From NCBI GenBank assembly GCA_016188915.1, contig JACPGU010000001.1, forward strand, positions 62,001 to 126,000: DNA of 64,000 nucleotides, given 5' to 3'. Source of the stretch: Candidatus Microgenomates bacterium (GTDB taxonomy: Bacteria; Patescibacteria; JACPGU01). Shown one piece after another: positions 32,482 to 40,952 of this stretch (positions are counted from its first letter, which is position 1; every line of letters begins with the position of its first letter). The notes beneath the pieces are model-generated. The model did no database searches, was not told the origin of the DNA, and was given only the letters and a program-made list of their open reading frames with translations. The translations under genes were made by a program, and so were the position numbers.

Positions 32482-33424
32482 ACTTCCACTCAATATTCCC
32501 CCAAACCCATTGAATCAGCTTCTTGGTATCAGTAAAGCGATCGGACGAACCTAGGATAACCGTTATTATTTCATGGCCATCTTTTTCCGTCAAAGTTATC
32601 AGGCACTCCCCTGCCCCTGGCGTAGAGCCAGTTTTTAACCCTAAAATATTTAGCTCCCCATCTTTCAATAATTGGTTGGTAGTAGTCAAAGTATGCGTCG
32701 TTTTCCCATCTATTGAATAAACTGTTTTTTCTGGCATTTTCACCACTTCAGCAATGAAATCATTTTTTTCAGCAAAATTGGCTAAATAAGCCAAATCCTT
32801 TACCGTTGAATAGTTTTCCGCGTTATCCAACCCGATAACATTAGAAAAATTAGTCTGAAGCATACCTAATTCTTTTGCTTTTTGATTCATAAGAGAGACA
32901 AAAGAATTGTTTGTCTGTTCTTCCACAAAATCAGCCAAGGCTAAAGCCGCGTCATTGGCCGAACTGATCAAAACGCCATTCAGTAAATCTTCTACTTTTA
33001 TTTTTTCTCCGATAAAAAGCCCCATTTTACCAGGAGAAACATTAGCGTAGTCGTTATTTATTGTTACTATTTCCCCTGTCTTGATCTGTTCCAACGCGAC
33101 AGTAGCTGTCATTATTTTCGTAAGGCTTGCGATGAAAAGTTTTTGATCTGTATTTTTTTCCAAAAGAGGAGACAAAGTTTCTCTGTCCAAAATGATATAG
33201 GAGAAGGCATCGATTGCCAAAGCTTCTTTCCCTGTGATCTGCGGGATGGAGATATTCTTTTTGGGTGGGGCAAAATATCTGCTCCAAGACAGAGATTTTT
33301 TATTCAAAAAGCTATCTGATGGAATGTAGTTTTTTTGACCAAAGCTATAAGCTGTCAGCGTTGTTATGCCAGCCGTAAAAATCAGCAATATGAAAATATA
33401 GTATTTATAGCTTTTTTTAAACAT
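32480..33424 (-). CDS. D-alanyl-D-alanine carboxypeptidase (peptidase S11)
   Basis: 314 residues. An N-terminal membrane helix (about 10-28), then a penicillin-binding fold with the three active-site motifs: SLTK (SxxK, near residue 105), SAN in LISSANDAALAL (SxN, near 163) and KTG in LGLKTGSTPGAG (near 270). It trims peptidoglycan pentapeptides outside the membrane, so the organism makes a wall. The C-terminal amphipathic anchor of DacA is absent; the N-terminal helix anchors it instead. Its ATG overlaps the stop of the gene upstream by one base. Confidence 0.93.
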   Translation of the reverse strand: MFKKSYKYYIFILLIFTAGITTLTAYSFGQKNYIPSDSFLNKKSLSWSRYFAPPKKNISIPQITGKEALAIDAFSYIILDRETLSPLLEKNTDQKLFIASLTKIMTATVALEQIKTGEIVTINNDYANVSPGKMGLFIGEKIKVEDLLNGVLISSANDAALALADFVEEQTNNSFVSLMNQKAKELGMLQTNFSNVIGLDNAENYSTVKDLAYLANFAEKNDFIAEVVKMPEKTVYSIDGKTTHTLTTTNQLLKDGELNILGLKTGSTPGAGECLITLTEKDGHEIITVILGSSDRFTDTKKLIQWVWGNIEWK

Positions 33425-34152
33425 TATTTTTTCAAAATATCTATTTCTTTTTTAGTTAATTTCTTATATCGGCCTTTGCCTAAGTCTCCCAAAGATAAAT
33501 GCCCGAATCTTATTCTTTTTAGAGACAGAACCTCCAAGCCTAAGACTTCACACATTCGTCTGATTTGCCTATTCCATCCTTGATGTAAAACTATTTTTAA
33601 TTCTACCCTATCCCCGCTCTCTTTAACAATCTCCACTTTGTCCGCCTTGGCTAGACCCTCTTTAAGCTCAACTCCCTTTATGAACTCGTTCCGAATGGAG
33701 CCGATATTCTTGAATCTTGAATCTTGAATCTTGAATCTGCCACTTACTAGATACTCTTTCTCCTTCTCATACCGCGGGTGCGTCAATTTATTGGCCAAAT
33801 CGCCATCATTGGTAAAAAGGAGCGCTCCGGAAGTATCGTGATCGAGCCTACCGACCGAAAAAACTCTAGGGTTTTTTGGCACCAAATCTACCGCCTTTTT
33901 CCGTCCAAAAGGATCGAGAGAAGTAGTAATATAGCCGACCGGTTTATTGAGTAAATAATAAACCTTCTCCCCTTCCATCTGCACTTGTTTGCCACCGACA
34001 AAAATTCGGTCTTGTTCCGTATCCACTTGGAAGCCCATTTCTGTCACCACCACCCCATTCACGGACACTTGACTATTTTTCATTAGTTCTTCTGCTCCTC
34101 TGCGAGAAGAAACGCCACTTGACGCCAAGAATTTATTGAGACGCACCTGCAT
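33424..34152 (-). CDS. rRNA pseudouridine synthase, RsuA/RluB family
   Basis: 242 residues: an S4 domain at the N-terminus (VRLNKFLASSGVSSRRGAEEL), then the catalytic domain with FSVGRLDHDTSGALLFTNDGD carrying the active aspartate, and HQGWNRQIRRMCEVLG. It isomerises a uridine in 16S or 23S rRNA; the site is not determinable. A block FKIQDSRFKNIGS near residue 140 is coded by a tandem TTGAATC repeat (33,708-33,739) at a surface turn. Confidence 0.93.
   Translation of the reverse strand: MQVRLNKFLASSGVSSRRGAEELMKNSQVSVNGVVVTEMGFQVDTEQDRIFVGGKQVQMEGEKVYYLLNKPVGYITTSLDPFGRKKAVDLVPKNPRVFSVGRLDHDTSGALLFTNDGDLANKLTHPRYEKEKEYLVSGRFKIQDSRFKNIGSIRNEFIKGVELKEGLAKADKVEIVKESGDRVELKIVLHQGWNRQIRRMCEVLGLEVLSLKRIRFGHLSLGDLGKGRYKKLTKKEIDILKK
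33708..33739 (-). repeat. Tandem TTGAATC repeat inside the pseudouridine synthase gene
   Basis: Four CTTGAAT units at 8-bp steps on the plus strand, read in frame as KIQDSRFKN. Similar GAATTTAGGATTTAAG units fill the rpsM-rpsK spacer near 46,000. Confidence 0.65.
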
Positions 34153-34153
34153 A

Positions 34154-34666
34154 TTACTCCCACACTACATACACGTACTTCTGTCCGCGACCGAATTTGT
34201 AAGAAGTCTTACTCTGGTATTGTTTTTCCAAATGCTCGCCAATCATTCGCGCCAGGAAAACACTGGCGGTGAAAACCTTCCACATATTTTTGAATTTTTG
34301 GATTTTGACCACACGGTTACGACAATCATCATCTAGGGCCTTTTTTTCTTGATTTTTGATCATATTTTCTATTTGTTGAGGCACCAGAAAGGTAATCCTA
34401 TTTTTCAAAACCACCTCTCCTTCCACCCAGCCATTTTTGACAGCTTCGCATCCCGGACATAATTTTTCCAGGTATTCTTTTTTCTTACTCTCCAAAATCT
34501 CCGCATCGTGAAACCAACGTTTTTTTGTCTGTATTATGCCACATTCTGGACAAACCAAAATAGCCGGAGAGCTTTTCCTCTTCGGGTCTTTGGTCGTTGG
34601 TGCCGCCTGTCCATAGGCAGTTTTTTCCGGCGACTGGCTGTGATCGCGAGAATCTCGTATAGACAT
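34154..34666 (-). CDS. BCAM0308/NMD3-like zinc protein
   Basis: 170 residues. A zinc-binding pair LVCPECGIIQTKKRWFHD (about 38-55) and a second CPGCEAVKNGW (about 70-80), then a domain whose LARMIGEHLEKQYQ and FGRGQKYVYVVW end resemble the BCAM0308 family, related to the N-terminal part of NMD3. The function is unknown; an RNA- or ribosome-linked role is suggested by family resemblance only. It precedes the pseudouridine synthase gene by a 1-base gap. Confidence 0.7.
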   Translation of the reverse strand: MSIRDSRDHSQSPEKTAYGQAAPTTKDPKRKSSPAILVCPECGIIQTKKRWFHDAEILESKKKEYLEKLCPGCEAVKNGWVEGEVVLKNRITFLVPQQIENMIKNQEKKALDDDCRNRVVKIQKFKNMWKVFTASVFLARMIGEHLEKQYQSKTSYKFGRGQKYVYVVWE

Positions 34667-34709
34667 GAAAAATTATGGGTAAATAAAAACCTTTTTTGTT
34701 TCTAGTTAT

Positions 34710-34991
34710 CTAGCAACACTCACATTTGCCACCGTTATCATGAGAACATTTTTTTGCCTTGACTACCAAAAGATAGATGATTTCCAAAATACCCAAAGTA
34801 TTGATAAAAACAAATACCCAGAACCAAACCTTTTGTCCGTTGCGCGCGCTACGCCAGAGTGCCGCGCCTTTGAGCAAAATCAATAGCAACAAAGCCGCAA
34901 CCAAAAGACCGGCAAACAAAGACAAATAACTAGCCGGCACATTCAAATAATTAGCTAGTTCCGCTATTGGATCTATCCCTAAATTCTGCAT
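34710..34991 (-). CDS. Two-helix membrane protein with cysteine-rich tail
   Basis: 93 residues. Two membrane helices (about 20-40 and 55-76) and a cytoplasmic end KKCSHDNGGKCECC with four Cys and one His, able to bind a metal ion. DUF5652-like small proteins of this plan are frequent in CPR genomes, but I cannot confirm the family. It is the next gene after aspS in the direction of transcription, with a strong upstream AGGAG. Confidence 0.6.
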   Translation of the reverse strand: MQNLGIDPIAELANYLNVPASYLSLFAGLLVAALLLLILLKGAALWRSARNGQKVWFWVFVFINTLGILEIIYLLVVKAKKCSHDNGGKCECC

Positions 34992-35016
34992 AAAACTCCT
35001 TCCTTTATTAAAATTA

Positions 35017-36405
35017 CTATTTTTTTGTTTCTATGTGAACTTCTTTAAGCGCTTTTTTGTCTACCTCTGAAGGCGCCCCCATCATCGGATCTCGCGCATC
35101 GCCAGTTTTTGGGAAAGCCATTACTTCGCGAATATTCGGCTCATTTTGTAAAATAGCCATCAACCTGTCTAGCCCGCCGGCAATGCCTCCATGCGGCGGC
35201 GCGCCGTATTCAAAAGCCTCTAGCATATGGCCAAAACGCAAGGATATTTCTTTGTCGCCAATACCCAAAATCTGAAAAATCTTATTTTGCAAATCTTTTT
35301 TGTGTATTCTGACGGATCCGCCGGCTATTTCAAATCCGTTTAGTGCCAAATCGTAAGCCTGTGCCTTGACCTTTTCCGGACTACTGTCTAGTAGATCCAT
35401 ATCTTCTTCCTTGGGTGCGGTAAACGGATGGTGGGAAGACACTAATTTTTTCTCTGTTTCTGATTTCTCAAACAAAGGAAAGTCCACTATCCAGCAAAAA
35501 GCTAGCTCATTTGGATTACTTTTATCCTCTCTTAAATCTGGTTTGTCTGTACTATATTTTTTCATAACTTCATCATAGGTGATTACTGGAAAAGGTGTTT
35601 TGGTGATAGTTTTTTCCGGATAAAATTCCTTGATCAGGCCGATCAAACAATTTTCTAAAAGTTTTCTTATTTCAGATTCGTCGGCAAAGCTCATCTCAAT
35701 ATCCAATTGCGTGAATTCCGGCTGTCTGTCTCCTCTTTGATCTTCATCGCGGAAACATTTGACTATCTGAAAATACCTTTCCAATCCTGCTACCATCAAG
35801 AGTTGCTTGAATTGCTGAGGGCTTTGGGGCAAAACAAAAAATTCTCCAGGATAAAGTCTTGACGGAACGATATATTCGCGGGCGCCTTCGGGCGTGCCCT
35901 TGGTGAGAGTCGGTGTTTCTATTTCTACGAAATCGTTTTTTGAGTAAAAATCACGGATATAATTAACTGTTTTGGCTCTTTGGACCAGATTGGTTCGCAT
36001 CCTTTCTGAGCGGAGGTCTAGATAGCGATATTTTAGGCGTAATTCCTCATTTATCCCTAGGGTATCTTTGTCTATTTCGAAAGGCGGGGTCTTGGCTTCG
36101 TTTAATATCGTAATTTTTTCCGCCAGTAATTCTACCGCGCCGGAAGGTATTTTTTTGTTTATCATATTATCTGGTCTTTTGTTCACCATGCCTTCTATCT
36201 GCACTACAAATTCCGGACGGAGCTTTTCCCCGACAGCATAAGCTTCATTTTCTTTCGGTAAAATAACTATTTGTGTTAATCCGTCACAATCGCGCAAATC
36301 AAAAAAAATCAGTTTTCCATGATCTCGTCTGGCATGCACCCATCCGGCCATGGTGACAGTCTCTCCCGCTTTTCCGCTGATTTTGCTTGACAAAGTTCTT
36401 TTCAT
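35017..36405 (-). CDS. aspS: Aspartyl-tRNA synthetase lacking the GAD domain
   Basis: 462 residues versus about 590 for typical bacterial AspRS. An anticodon-binding OB fold (MAGWVHARRDHGKLIFFDLRD) precedes the class II core: PTLTKGTPEGAREY, FRDEDQRGDRQPEFTQLDIEM (motif 2) and GGLDRLMAIL (motif 3). The bacterial GAD insertion between KYSTDKPDLR and FCWIVDFPLF is missing, leaving a short linker. The flipping loop and active site are intact, so it should charge tRNA-Asp, perhaps also tRNA-Asn; discriminating needs experiment. No gatCAB is in the window. Confidence 0.94.
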   Translation of the reverse strand: MKRTLSSKISGKAGETVTMAGWVHARRDHGKLIFFDLRDCDGLTQIVILPKENEAYAVGEKLRPEFVVQIEGMVNKRPDNMINKKIPSGAVELLAEKITILNEAKTPPFEIDKDTLGINEELRLKYRYLDLRSERMRTNLVQRAKTVNYIRDFYSKNDFVEIETPTLTKGTPEGAREYIVPSRLYPGEFFVLPQSPQQFKQLLMVAGLERYFQIVKCFRDEDQRGDRQPEFTQLDIEMSFADESEIRKLLENCLIGLIKEFYPEKTITKTPFPVITYDEVMKKYSTDKPDLREDKSNPNELAFCWIVDFPLFEKSETEKKLVSSHHPFTAPKEEDMDLLDSSPEKVKAQAYDLALNGFEIAGGSVRIHKKDLQNKIFQILGIGDKEISLRFGHMLEAFEYGAPPHGGIAGGLDRLMAILQNEPNIREVMAFPKTGDARDPMMGAPSEVDKKALKEVHIETKK

Positions 36406-36452
36406 AATTGATTTTATTAGCTTTTGTTGAATATTTTTTTAAAAACATGCGA

Positions 36453-38876
36453 CTATCTAATCTGCGCGCCAAAGTCTTTCACCAAATGGTCACTAACTAG
36501 CTTCATTATCTGATTAATTTCTTGGTCGGTTAGGGTACGCTGCGCTGATTGCATAACGATATGATAAGCCAATGATTTCTTGCCCTCTCCCAGTTTAGCA
36601 GATTTGAACTCATCAAACAACTCCACGCTGATTATTTCCCTTGCCATACTTTTGATACTATCGGCTAAATCACCGGTATTCATACTCGCGTCAACAACAA
36701 AGGCGATATCTCTCTTGCTCACTTCAAATCTTGAAAATTCTTGAAAAATAACGCTAGAAGGAATCTCGGCAAACCCTTCTTCAATATTCTTCGCGTCATC
36801 TACTAGCGCGTCAAAATTGATTTCTGCCATCCAAACGCGTTTTTTAATATCAATTTCCCTTAACACATTTGGATGTATCTCGCACAATCTACCTATTTTC
36901 TGGCTGCTGAAATTGACGATAGCGTTCCTGCCGGGATGCTTATATGGCTTATCGTCAAAATAATCATTTTCGTATTGAAACTGTAGCCCAAATTTTTCCG
37001 CGAAACTGTCTAGATACTTTTTGGCTACGAATAATCCTTCGTTGTCGTCTTCACCGTAAACCAAAATAGCCAGATGCTTCTCTTCTTTTGATGGAACATT
37101 GTCTTGCTCGCTTGGTAAATAAACTTTTGTTAAATCAAATAGTGCGAATCTCTCAAATTTCTTGGCGTTTTCTACTGCGTATTTCAAGAGCCCCGCCCAT
37201 AAACCAGAACGCATTACATAATCGTATTCGTTCAGAGGGTTAGTTATTTCAAAATAGTGCTTATGCGCCAACATTTTGGTTTTTGCAAGCCAATCAGAGC
37301 CTAGAATAGCGTAGCTAAACACCTCTGTTAGTCCCAGAGAAACCAGAGACTTCCTGGCCGTCTGGTCAAAATAGAGCGCTTTCGGTGTATTTGGCGTAGT
37401 CTGCGTGACCAAGGCTTTTTCTGCCACTTTGTCGAGGCCATAAATTCTGCCTACTTCTTCGGCGATGTCCTGCCAGATGTTGATGTCTATTCGCCACAGA
37501 GGGATTCGTAGAGACAATTCATGAATTGTCTCTACTTTCTCAAATCCGAGAGTCTCCAATATTTGCCAAAATTTTTCTTCCGTAATATCAATACTTAAAT
37601 AATTTTTGATTTTGTCAAAATCTACGGCTATTTCCCTTTGTTCCCTCTTCCAGTCTCCGGCGACGATTTTTTCCCCCACCAATTCGCCCCCCGCGATTTC
37701 TTGTAGTAATTGCGTGGCGCGCGTCAAAGACATTTCTGCCAAATATGGGCTCAAGCCCTTCTCGAAGCGCGAAGAAGCCTCGGTGCGCAGACCCAAGGCT
37801 CTCTGCGAACGACGAATATACGGAGAGCTAAAATTGGCCGATTCCAAGATGATATCGGTAGTATCAGTGCCAATTTCCGAATCGGCTCCACCCATCACGC
37901 CCGCCACCGCTATCGGTTTTTCCCTATCGGCAATAACCAGTAGCCCTTCCGGTAATTCGTGTTCTTTGTCGTCTAGGGTCTTGATTTTCTCGCTTTTTGT
38001 ACTCAATCGAATGATGATTTCCGCGTTAGTTTGCGCTAACTTTGAGTAGTCGAAAGCGTGCAGAGGATTCCCCTGTTCCAGCATCACGAAATTGGTAATG
38101 TCCACGACATTATTGATTGGTTTCATCCCGCAAGCGAGTAATCTTTGTTGCAACCACATCGGCGAGGGAGCAATTTTCACATTTTTTATCACTTGCGCCA
38201 AATAAAGAGGGCAAGCTTCGGGCGCCTGGTTTTTCACCTGCAGAGACAATTCATGCCTGCCCGCCGAAGTGGAGGGAACTGCCTCTACTTCTGGCAACAA
38301 AATATTTTCTTCTTTTAGCGACTTATTATAAATTGCAGCAATCTCGCGCGCCAAGCCCAGATGATTTTGCAGATCTCCCCGATTGGACAAAATAGCGCCT
38401 TCAAGAATCCAGTCAGTATAAATTTCCGACAATTTTTTGCCTATCGGCAGAGAATGATCCAAAATCATAATCCCTGCGTGCTCTGTGCCAAAGCCCAGTT
38501 CATCAGGAGCGCAAAGCATGCCATATGACTCCACTCCGCGAATTGTAGCCATTTTGATCTCATCGGCTGGCAATCTTGCGCCTGGTCGTGCCACCGGTAC
38601 CTTTTGTCCTACGGCAATATTTGAGGCCCCACAAATTATTTGCGATAACGCAGATCCACTGGCGCCAATATCCACCATTGCCACTTGTAGTTTATCCGCG
38701 TTCGGATGTTTTTCGATTTCTTTAATCTCCCCCACCACTACATTTTCCAAAAAATCTCCGCCGAATTTTTCAATACCCTCAATCTCCACCGACTTCAAAC
38801 TCAAATCCTCCGCCAGCTCCTCTGGCGTTTTATCAAAAGCGACCAATTGTTTCAGCCAATTATAGGAAAATTTCAT
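36453..38876 (-). CDS. pheT: Phenylalanyl-tRNA synthetase beta subunit
   Basis: 807 residues from the ATG at 38874-38876 (MKFSYNWLKQLV); the ten codons before it do not fit. Domains in order: tRNA-binding OB (about 40-150), B3/B4 editing, B5 (EIAVDFDKIKNYLSID), a catalytic-like core and a C-terminal ferredoxin-fold anticodon-binding domain. Two palindromic repeats are translated in frame, as VEAVPSTSAGRHELSLQ (about 196-212) and ETIHELSL (about 448-455). A membrane-protein gene lies between pheS and pheT and overlaps the pheT start by 17 bases. Confidence 0.95.
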   Translation of the reverse strand: MKFSYNWLKQLVAFDKTPEELAEDLSLKSVEIEGIEKFGGDFLENVVVGEIKEIEKHPNADKLQVAMVDIGASGSALSQIICGASNIAVGQKVPVARPGARLPADEIKMATIRGVESYGMLCAPDELGFGTEHAGIMILDHSLPIGKKLSEIYTDWILEGAILSNRGDLQNHLGLAREIAAIYNKSLKEENILLPEVEAVPSTSAGRHELSLQVKNQAPEACPLYLAQVIKNVKIAPSPMWLQQRLLACGMKPINNVVDITNFVMLEQGNPLHAFDYSKLAQTNAEIIIRLSTKSEKIKTLDDKEHELPEGLLVIADREKPIAVAGVMGGADSEIGTDTTDIILESANFSSPYIRRSQRALGLRTEASSRFEKGLSPYLAEMSLTRATQLLQEIAGGELVGEKIVAGDWKREQREIAVDFDKIKNYLSIDITEEKFWQILETLGFEKVETIHELSLRIPLWRIDINIWQDIAEEVGRIYGLDKVAEKALVTQTTPNTPKALYFDQTARKSLVSLGLTEVFSYAILGSDWLAKTKMLAHKHYFEITNPLNEYDYVMRSGLWAGLLKYAVENAKKFERFALFDLTKVYLPSEQDNVPSKEEKHLAILVYGEDDNEGLFVAKKYLDSFAEKFGLQFQYENDYFDDKPYKHPGRNAIVNFSSQKIGRLCEIHPNVLREIDIKKRVWMAEINFDALVDDAKNIEEGFAEIPSSVIFQEFSRFEVSKRDIAFVVDASMNTGDLADSIKSMAREIISVELFDEFKSAKLGEGKKSLAYHIVMQSAQRTLTDQEINQIMKLVSDHLVKDFGAQIR
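37508..37535. repeat. Perfect 28-bp palindrome inside pheT
   Basis: GTAGAGACAATTCA followed at once by its exact reverse complement. The frame reads through as ETIHELSL. AGAGACAATTCATG recurs at 38,242 in the same gene. Confidence 0.9.
38241..38289. repeat. Second palindromic repeat inside pheT
   Basis: CAGAGACAATTCATG at one end and CTGCCTCTAC at the other form imperfect arms around a GC-rich centre. CAGGCATGAATTG within it also occurs in the spacer near 48,570. Translated in frame as PSTSAGRHELSLQ. Confidence 0.7.
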
Positions 38877-39354
38877 AGTACCAAGGCCATATATAGCCTC
38901 TACCAAATATCATAATTATTGTAGTGGCAACAGCTATTGCTACAACTATCCGTTTAATATTTTTGTCAGGTACATCTGGTACAAAAGTAAAATATAAACC
39001 CCAGAATAATAGTGAGCTACTGCTCAATGCTTCCAAAAAAGTCGGTATTTCGTCACAAGAATTACCCCCTACAAGAGCTACTATTGTGTACAAAAATGTA
39101 ATTAACGACAGAATATCAACCAAAATCCAAAAATATTTGTCTGTTTTTTTGAATATTGAAATAAGGAAGAAAAGGAAGGCCAATATGCCAACGACAACGA
39201 GAGCTAGCATATAGATCAAGATATTACTACAAGCTCCATCCGACATACTGCCAGTACCCAAGAGCATAATTGCGCTCACGAAGATATTCAGAGCCAATAA
39301 TATACCTCCAAAAGCTCTGAAATATTTCTGTTTTCTTTCAGTGTTTGTTCCCAT
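38860..39354 (-). CDS. Four-helix membrane protein between pheS and pheT
   Basis: 164 residues with hydrophobic segments near 12-34, 45-67, 73-98 and 133-152. No family recognised. A cysteine (NSCDEIP) lies in an outer loop. It overlaps the start of pheT by 17 bases and begins 12 bases after pheS, so it is surely co-transcribed; its presence inside a synthetase operon is unusual and says nothing clear about its function. Confidence 0.65.
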   Translation of the reverse strand: MGTNTERKQKYFRAFGGILLALNIFVSAIMLLGTGSMSDGACSNILIYMLALVVVGILAFLFFLISIFKKTDKYFWILVDILSLITFLYTIVALVGGNSCDEIPTFLEALSSSSLLFWGLYFTFVPDVPDKNIKRIVVAIAVATTIIMIFGRGYIWPWYYEIFL

Positions 39355-39366
39355 AGTTTTTACTTT

Positions 39367-40431
39367 TCAAAATTGATTGAGAAATCGCAAATCGTTTTCG
39401 TATAATAATTTGATATTGGGAATTTTGTGCTTCATCATGGCCAATCTTTCAATGCCTGTGCCAAAGGCAAAACCGGAGTATATTTCCGGGTCAATACCGC
39501 CCTCGCGCAGAACATTGGGGTGAACCATGCCGGCGCCTAACATTTCTATCCAGCCCGTTTTTTTACAAACGTTGCACCCCTGCCCCTTGCAAAACGGGCA
39601 GGTGACATCTACTTCCAGCCCCGGTTCCACAAAAGGGAAAAAGCTGGAACGAAAACGAATCTTTGTCTCTTCGCCAAGTAATTTTCTCATAACAAGAGAG
39701 AGGGTTTCTTTGAGGTGTCCCATCGTTAAATCTTTATCCACCACCAGCCCCTCGAATTGGTGAAATTGCGGAGAGTGCGTCGCGTCATCATCGCGACGAA
39801 AACATTTGCCGGGAACGATAATTTTGATTGGCGGCTCGTGATTTTTCATATATCGCACCTGCATGGAGCTCGTCTGCGTTTTCAGTAAAAATTCGTCGCT
39901 TTTTGATTTATTGTTTGCTTGATTTATCTTTTTTATGTAAAAAGTATCTTGCGTATCGCGAGTGGGGTGATCGGGCGGGATATTCAAAGCGGTGAAATTG
40001 TAATAATCAGTTTCAATATCATAGCTATCCACCACTTCAAAGCCCATTTCTTCAAAAACCCGCTCAATTTTGAAAATGAAATTGGATAGAGGGTGGAGAT
40101 GACCGTTTGGATAGTGGATAGTGGAGAGTGGATAGTGAAGAGTGGGGGTGTTAATGTCTTGCTTTTCAGATTTGGCTATTTTTTGCCATTTCAAATCTGC
40201 AATCTGAAATTTGCAATCTGCAATTTTTTCCGACATCCAATCGCGCAGATTATTCGCCTTTGGCCCCATTACTTTCTTTTTTTCCAAGGTGAGCCCTGCC
40301 AAAGATTTTAAAATTTCGGTCAATTCTCCTTTTCGTCCTAGAAATTTTGTTTCAATATCAGCCAAAGAATGTTCATCTTGGACTTTGGCAATATCTTCAA
40401 TGAATTGTTGTTTTAATTTTTCTAAATCCAT
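39367..40431 (-). CDS. pheS: Phenylalanyl-tRNA synthetase alpha subunit
   Basis: 354 residues. Class II core with HPTRDTQDTFYIKK, FRRDDDATHSPQFHQFEGLVVD (motif 2), a zinc-like CPFCKGQGCNVCKKTGW and GFAFGTGIERLAMMKH (motif 3). The N-terminal coiled coil is normal to about residue 70, then residues 71-109 are foreign-looking (CKFQIADLKWQ; LHYPLSTIHYP) until GHLHPLS resumes the family pattern. That segment comes from repeats found in spacers elsewhere. It should still pair with PheT. Confidence 0.95.
   Translation of the reverse strand: MDLEKLKQQFIEDIAKVQDEHSLADIETKFLGRKGELTEILKSLAGLTLEKKKVMGPKANNLRDWMSEKIADCKFQIADLKWQKIAKSEKQDINTPTLHYPLSTIHYPNGHLHPLSNFIFKIERVFEEMGFEVVDSYDIETDYYNFTALNIPPDHPTRDTQDTFYIKKINQANNKSKSDEFLLKTQTSSMQVRYMKNHEPPIKIIVPGKCFRRDDDATHSPQFHQFEGLVVDKDLTMGHLKETLSLVMRKLLGEETKIRFRSSFFPFVEPGLEVDVTCPFCKGQGCNVCKKTGWIEMLGAGMVHPNVLREGGIDPEIYSGFAFGTGIERLAMMKHKIPNIKLLYENDLRFLNQF
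40105..40221 (-). repeat. Two repeat types inserted in pheS
   Basis: GGATAGTGGATAGT units (40,108-40,145), the same tandem seen upstream of cca at 6,866-6,896, and CAAATCTGCAATCTGAAATT units (40,190-40,225). Translated as IHYPLSTLHY-like and KFQIADLK stretches without breaking the frame. Confidence 0.75.
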
Positions 40432-40474
40432 CTCTTGTGAATTTGATTTAATTTGTAATTCGTATATTTGTATT

Positions 40475-40867
40475 TTATTCGTAATTCGTAGTAATAGGTT
40501 TTTTCGTCAAAAAATATCCTTCTATCAAAATGATAGCTAGAATAAAAATAATAGCATCCCAGGCAGATAAAACATCGATTCCTCGCATAAAAAGTAGCCC
40601 TACACTAGCAAAAGCAAACATCAGCCCGTGCCGAAAAGCATTTTTTATCTTGGCGCGAATCATATCCACTCCCCTTTTTTTCATTACCCAACGTAATTCT
40701 AATAGACCATAGGTTCCGATCACGGCTGTAAAAAGAACAACAAAAAAAAGTAAAAAAATAGCAAAAGAAGACTTTTGTGGGTTAGCCGCTACTAGAATCA
40801 AAAAAAAGACCACCCAGCAAAAGCTGGTGATAATTTCTGATGTCCAGAGAAAAGATTTGAGTTTCAT
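40475..40867 (-). CDS. Four-helix membrane protein, unknown
   Basis: 130 residues with helices near 10-30, 35-57, 78-98 and 103-122 and a basic loop (KKRGVDMIRAKIKNAFRHG). No recognised family. It is directly downstream of the structured RNA locus terminator and upstream of pheS in the same direction. Confidence 0.65.
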   Translation of the reverse strand: MKLKSFLWTSEIITSFCWVVFFLILVAANPQKSSFAIFLLFFVVLFTAVIGTYGLLELRWVMKKRGVDMIRAKIKNAFRHGLMFAFASVGLLFMRGIDVLSAWDAIIFILAIILIEGYFLTKKPITTNYE

Positions 40868-40928
40868 AAAATATAGGTCATATATGTCCTATAGGTCTTA
40901 TTATAAGTCCCATCCTAATTTTAGGCAA

Positions 40929-40952
40929 GAAAAAAGCCCCCCGAAGGGGGCT
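40929..40952 (-). terminator. Terminator of the structured RNA locus
   Basis: On the minus strand AGCCCCC-ttcg-GGGGGCT followed by TTTTTT: a GC-rich 7-bp stem with a stable UUCG-type loop. Confidence 0.92.
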
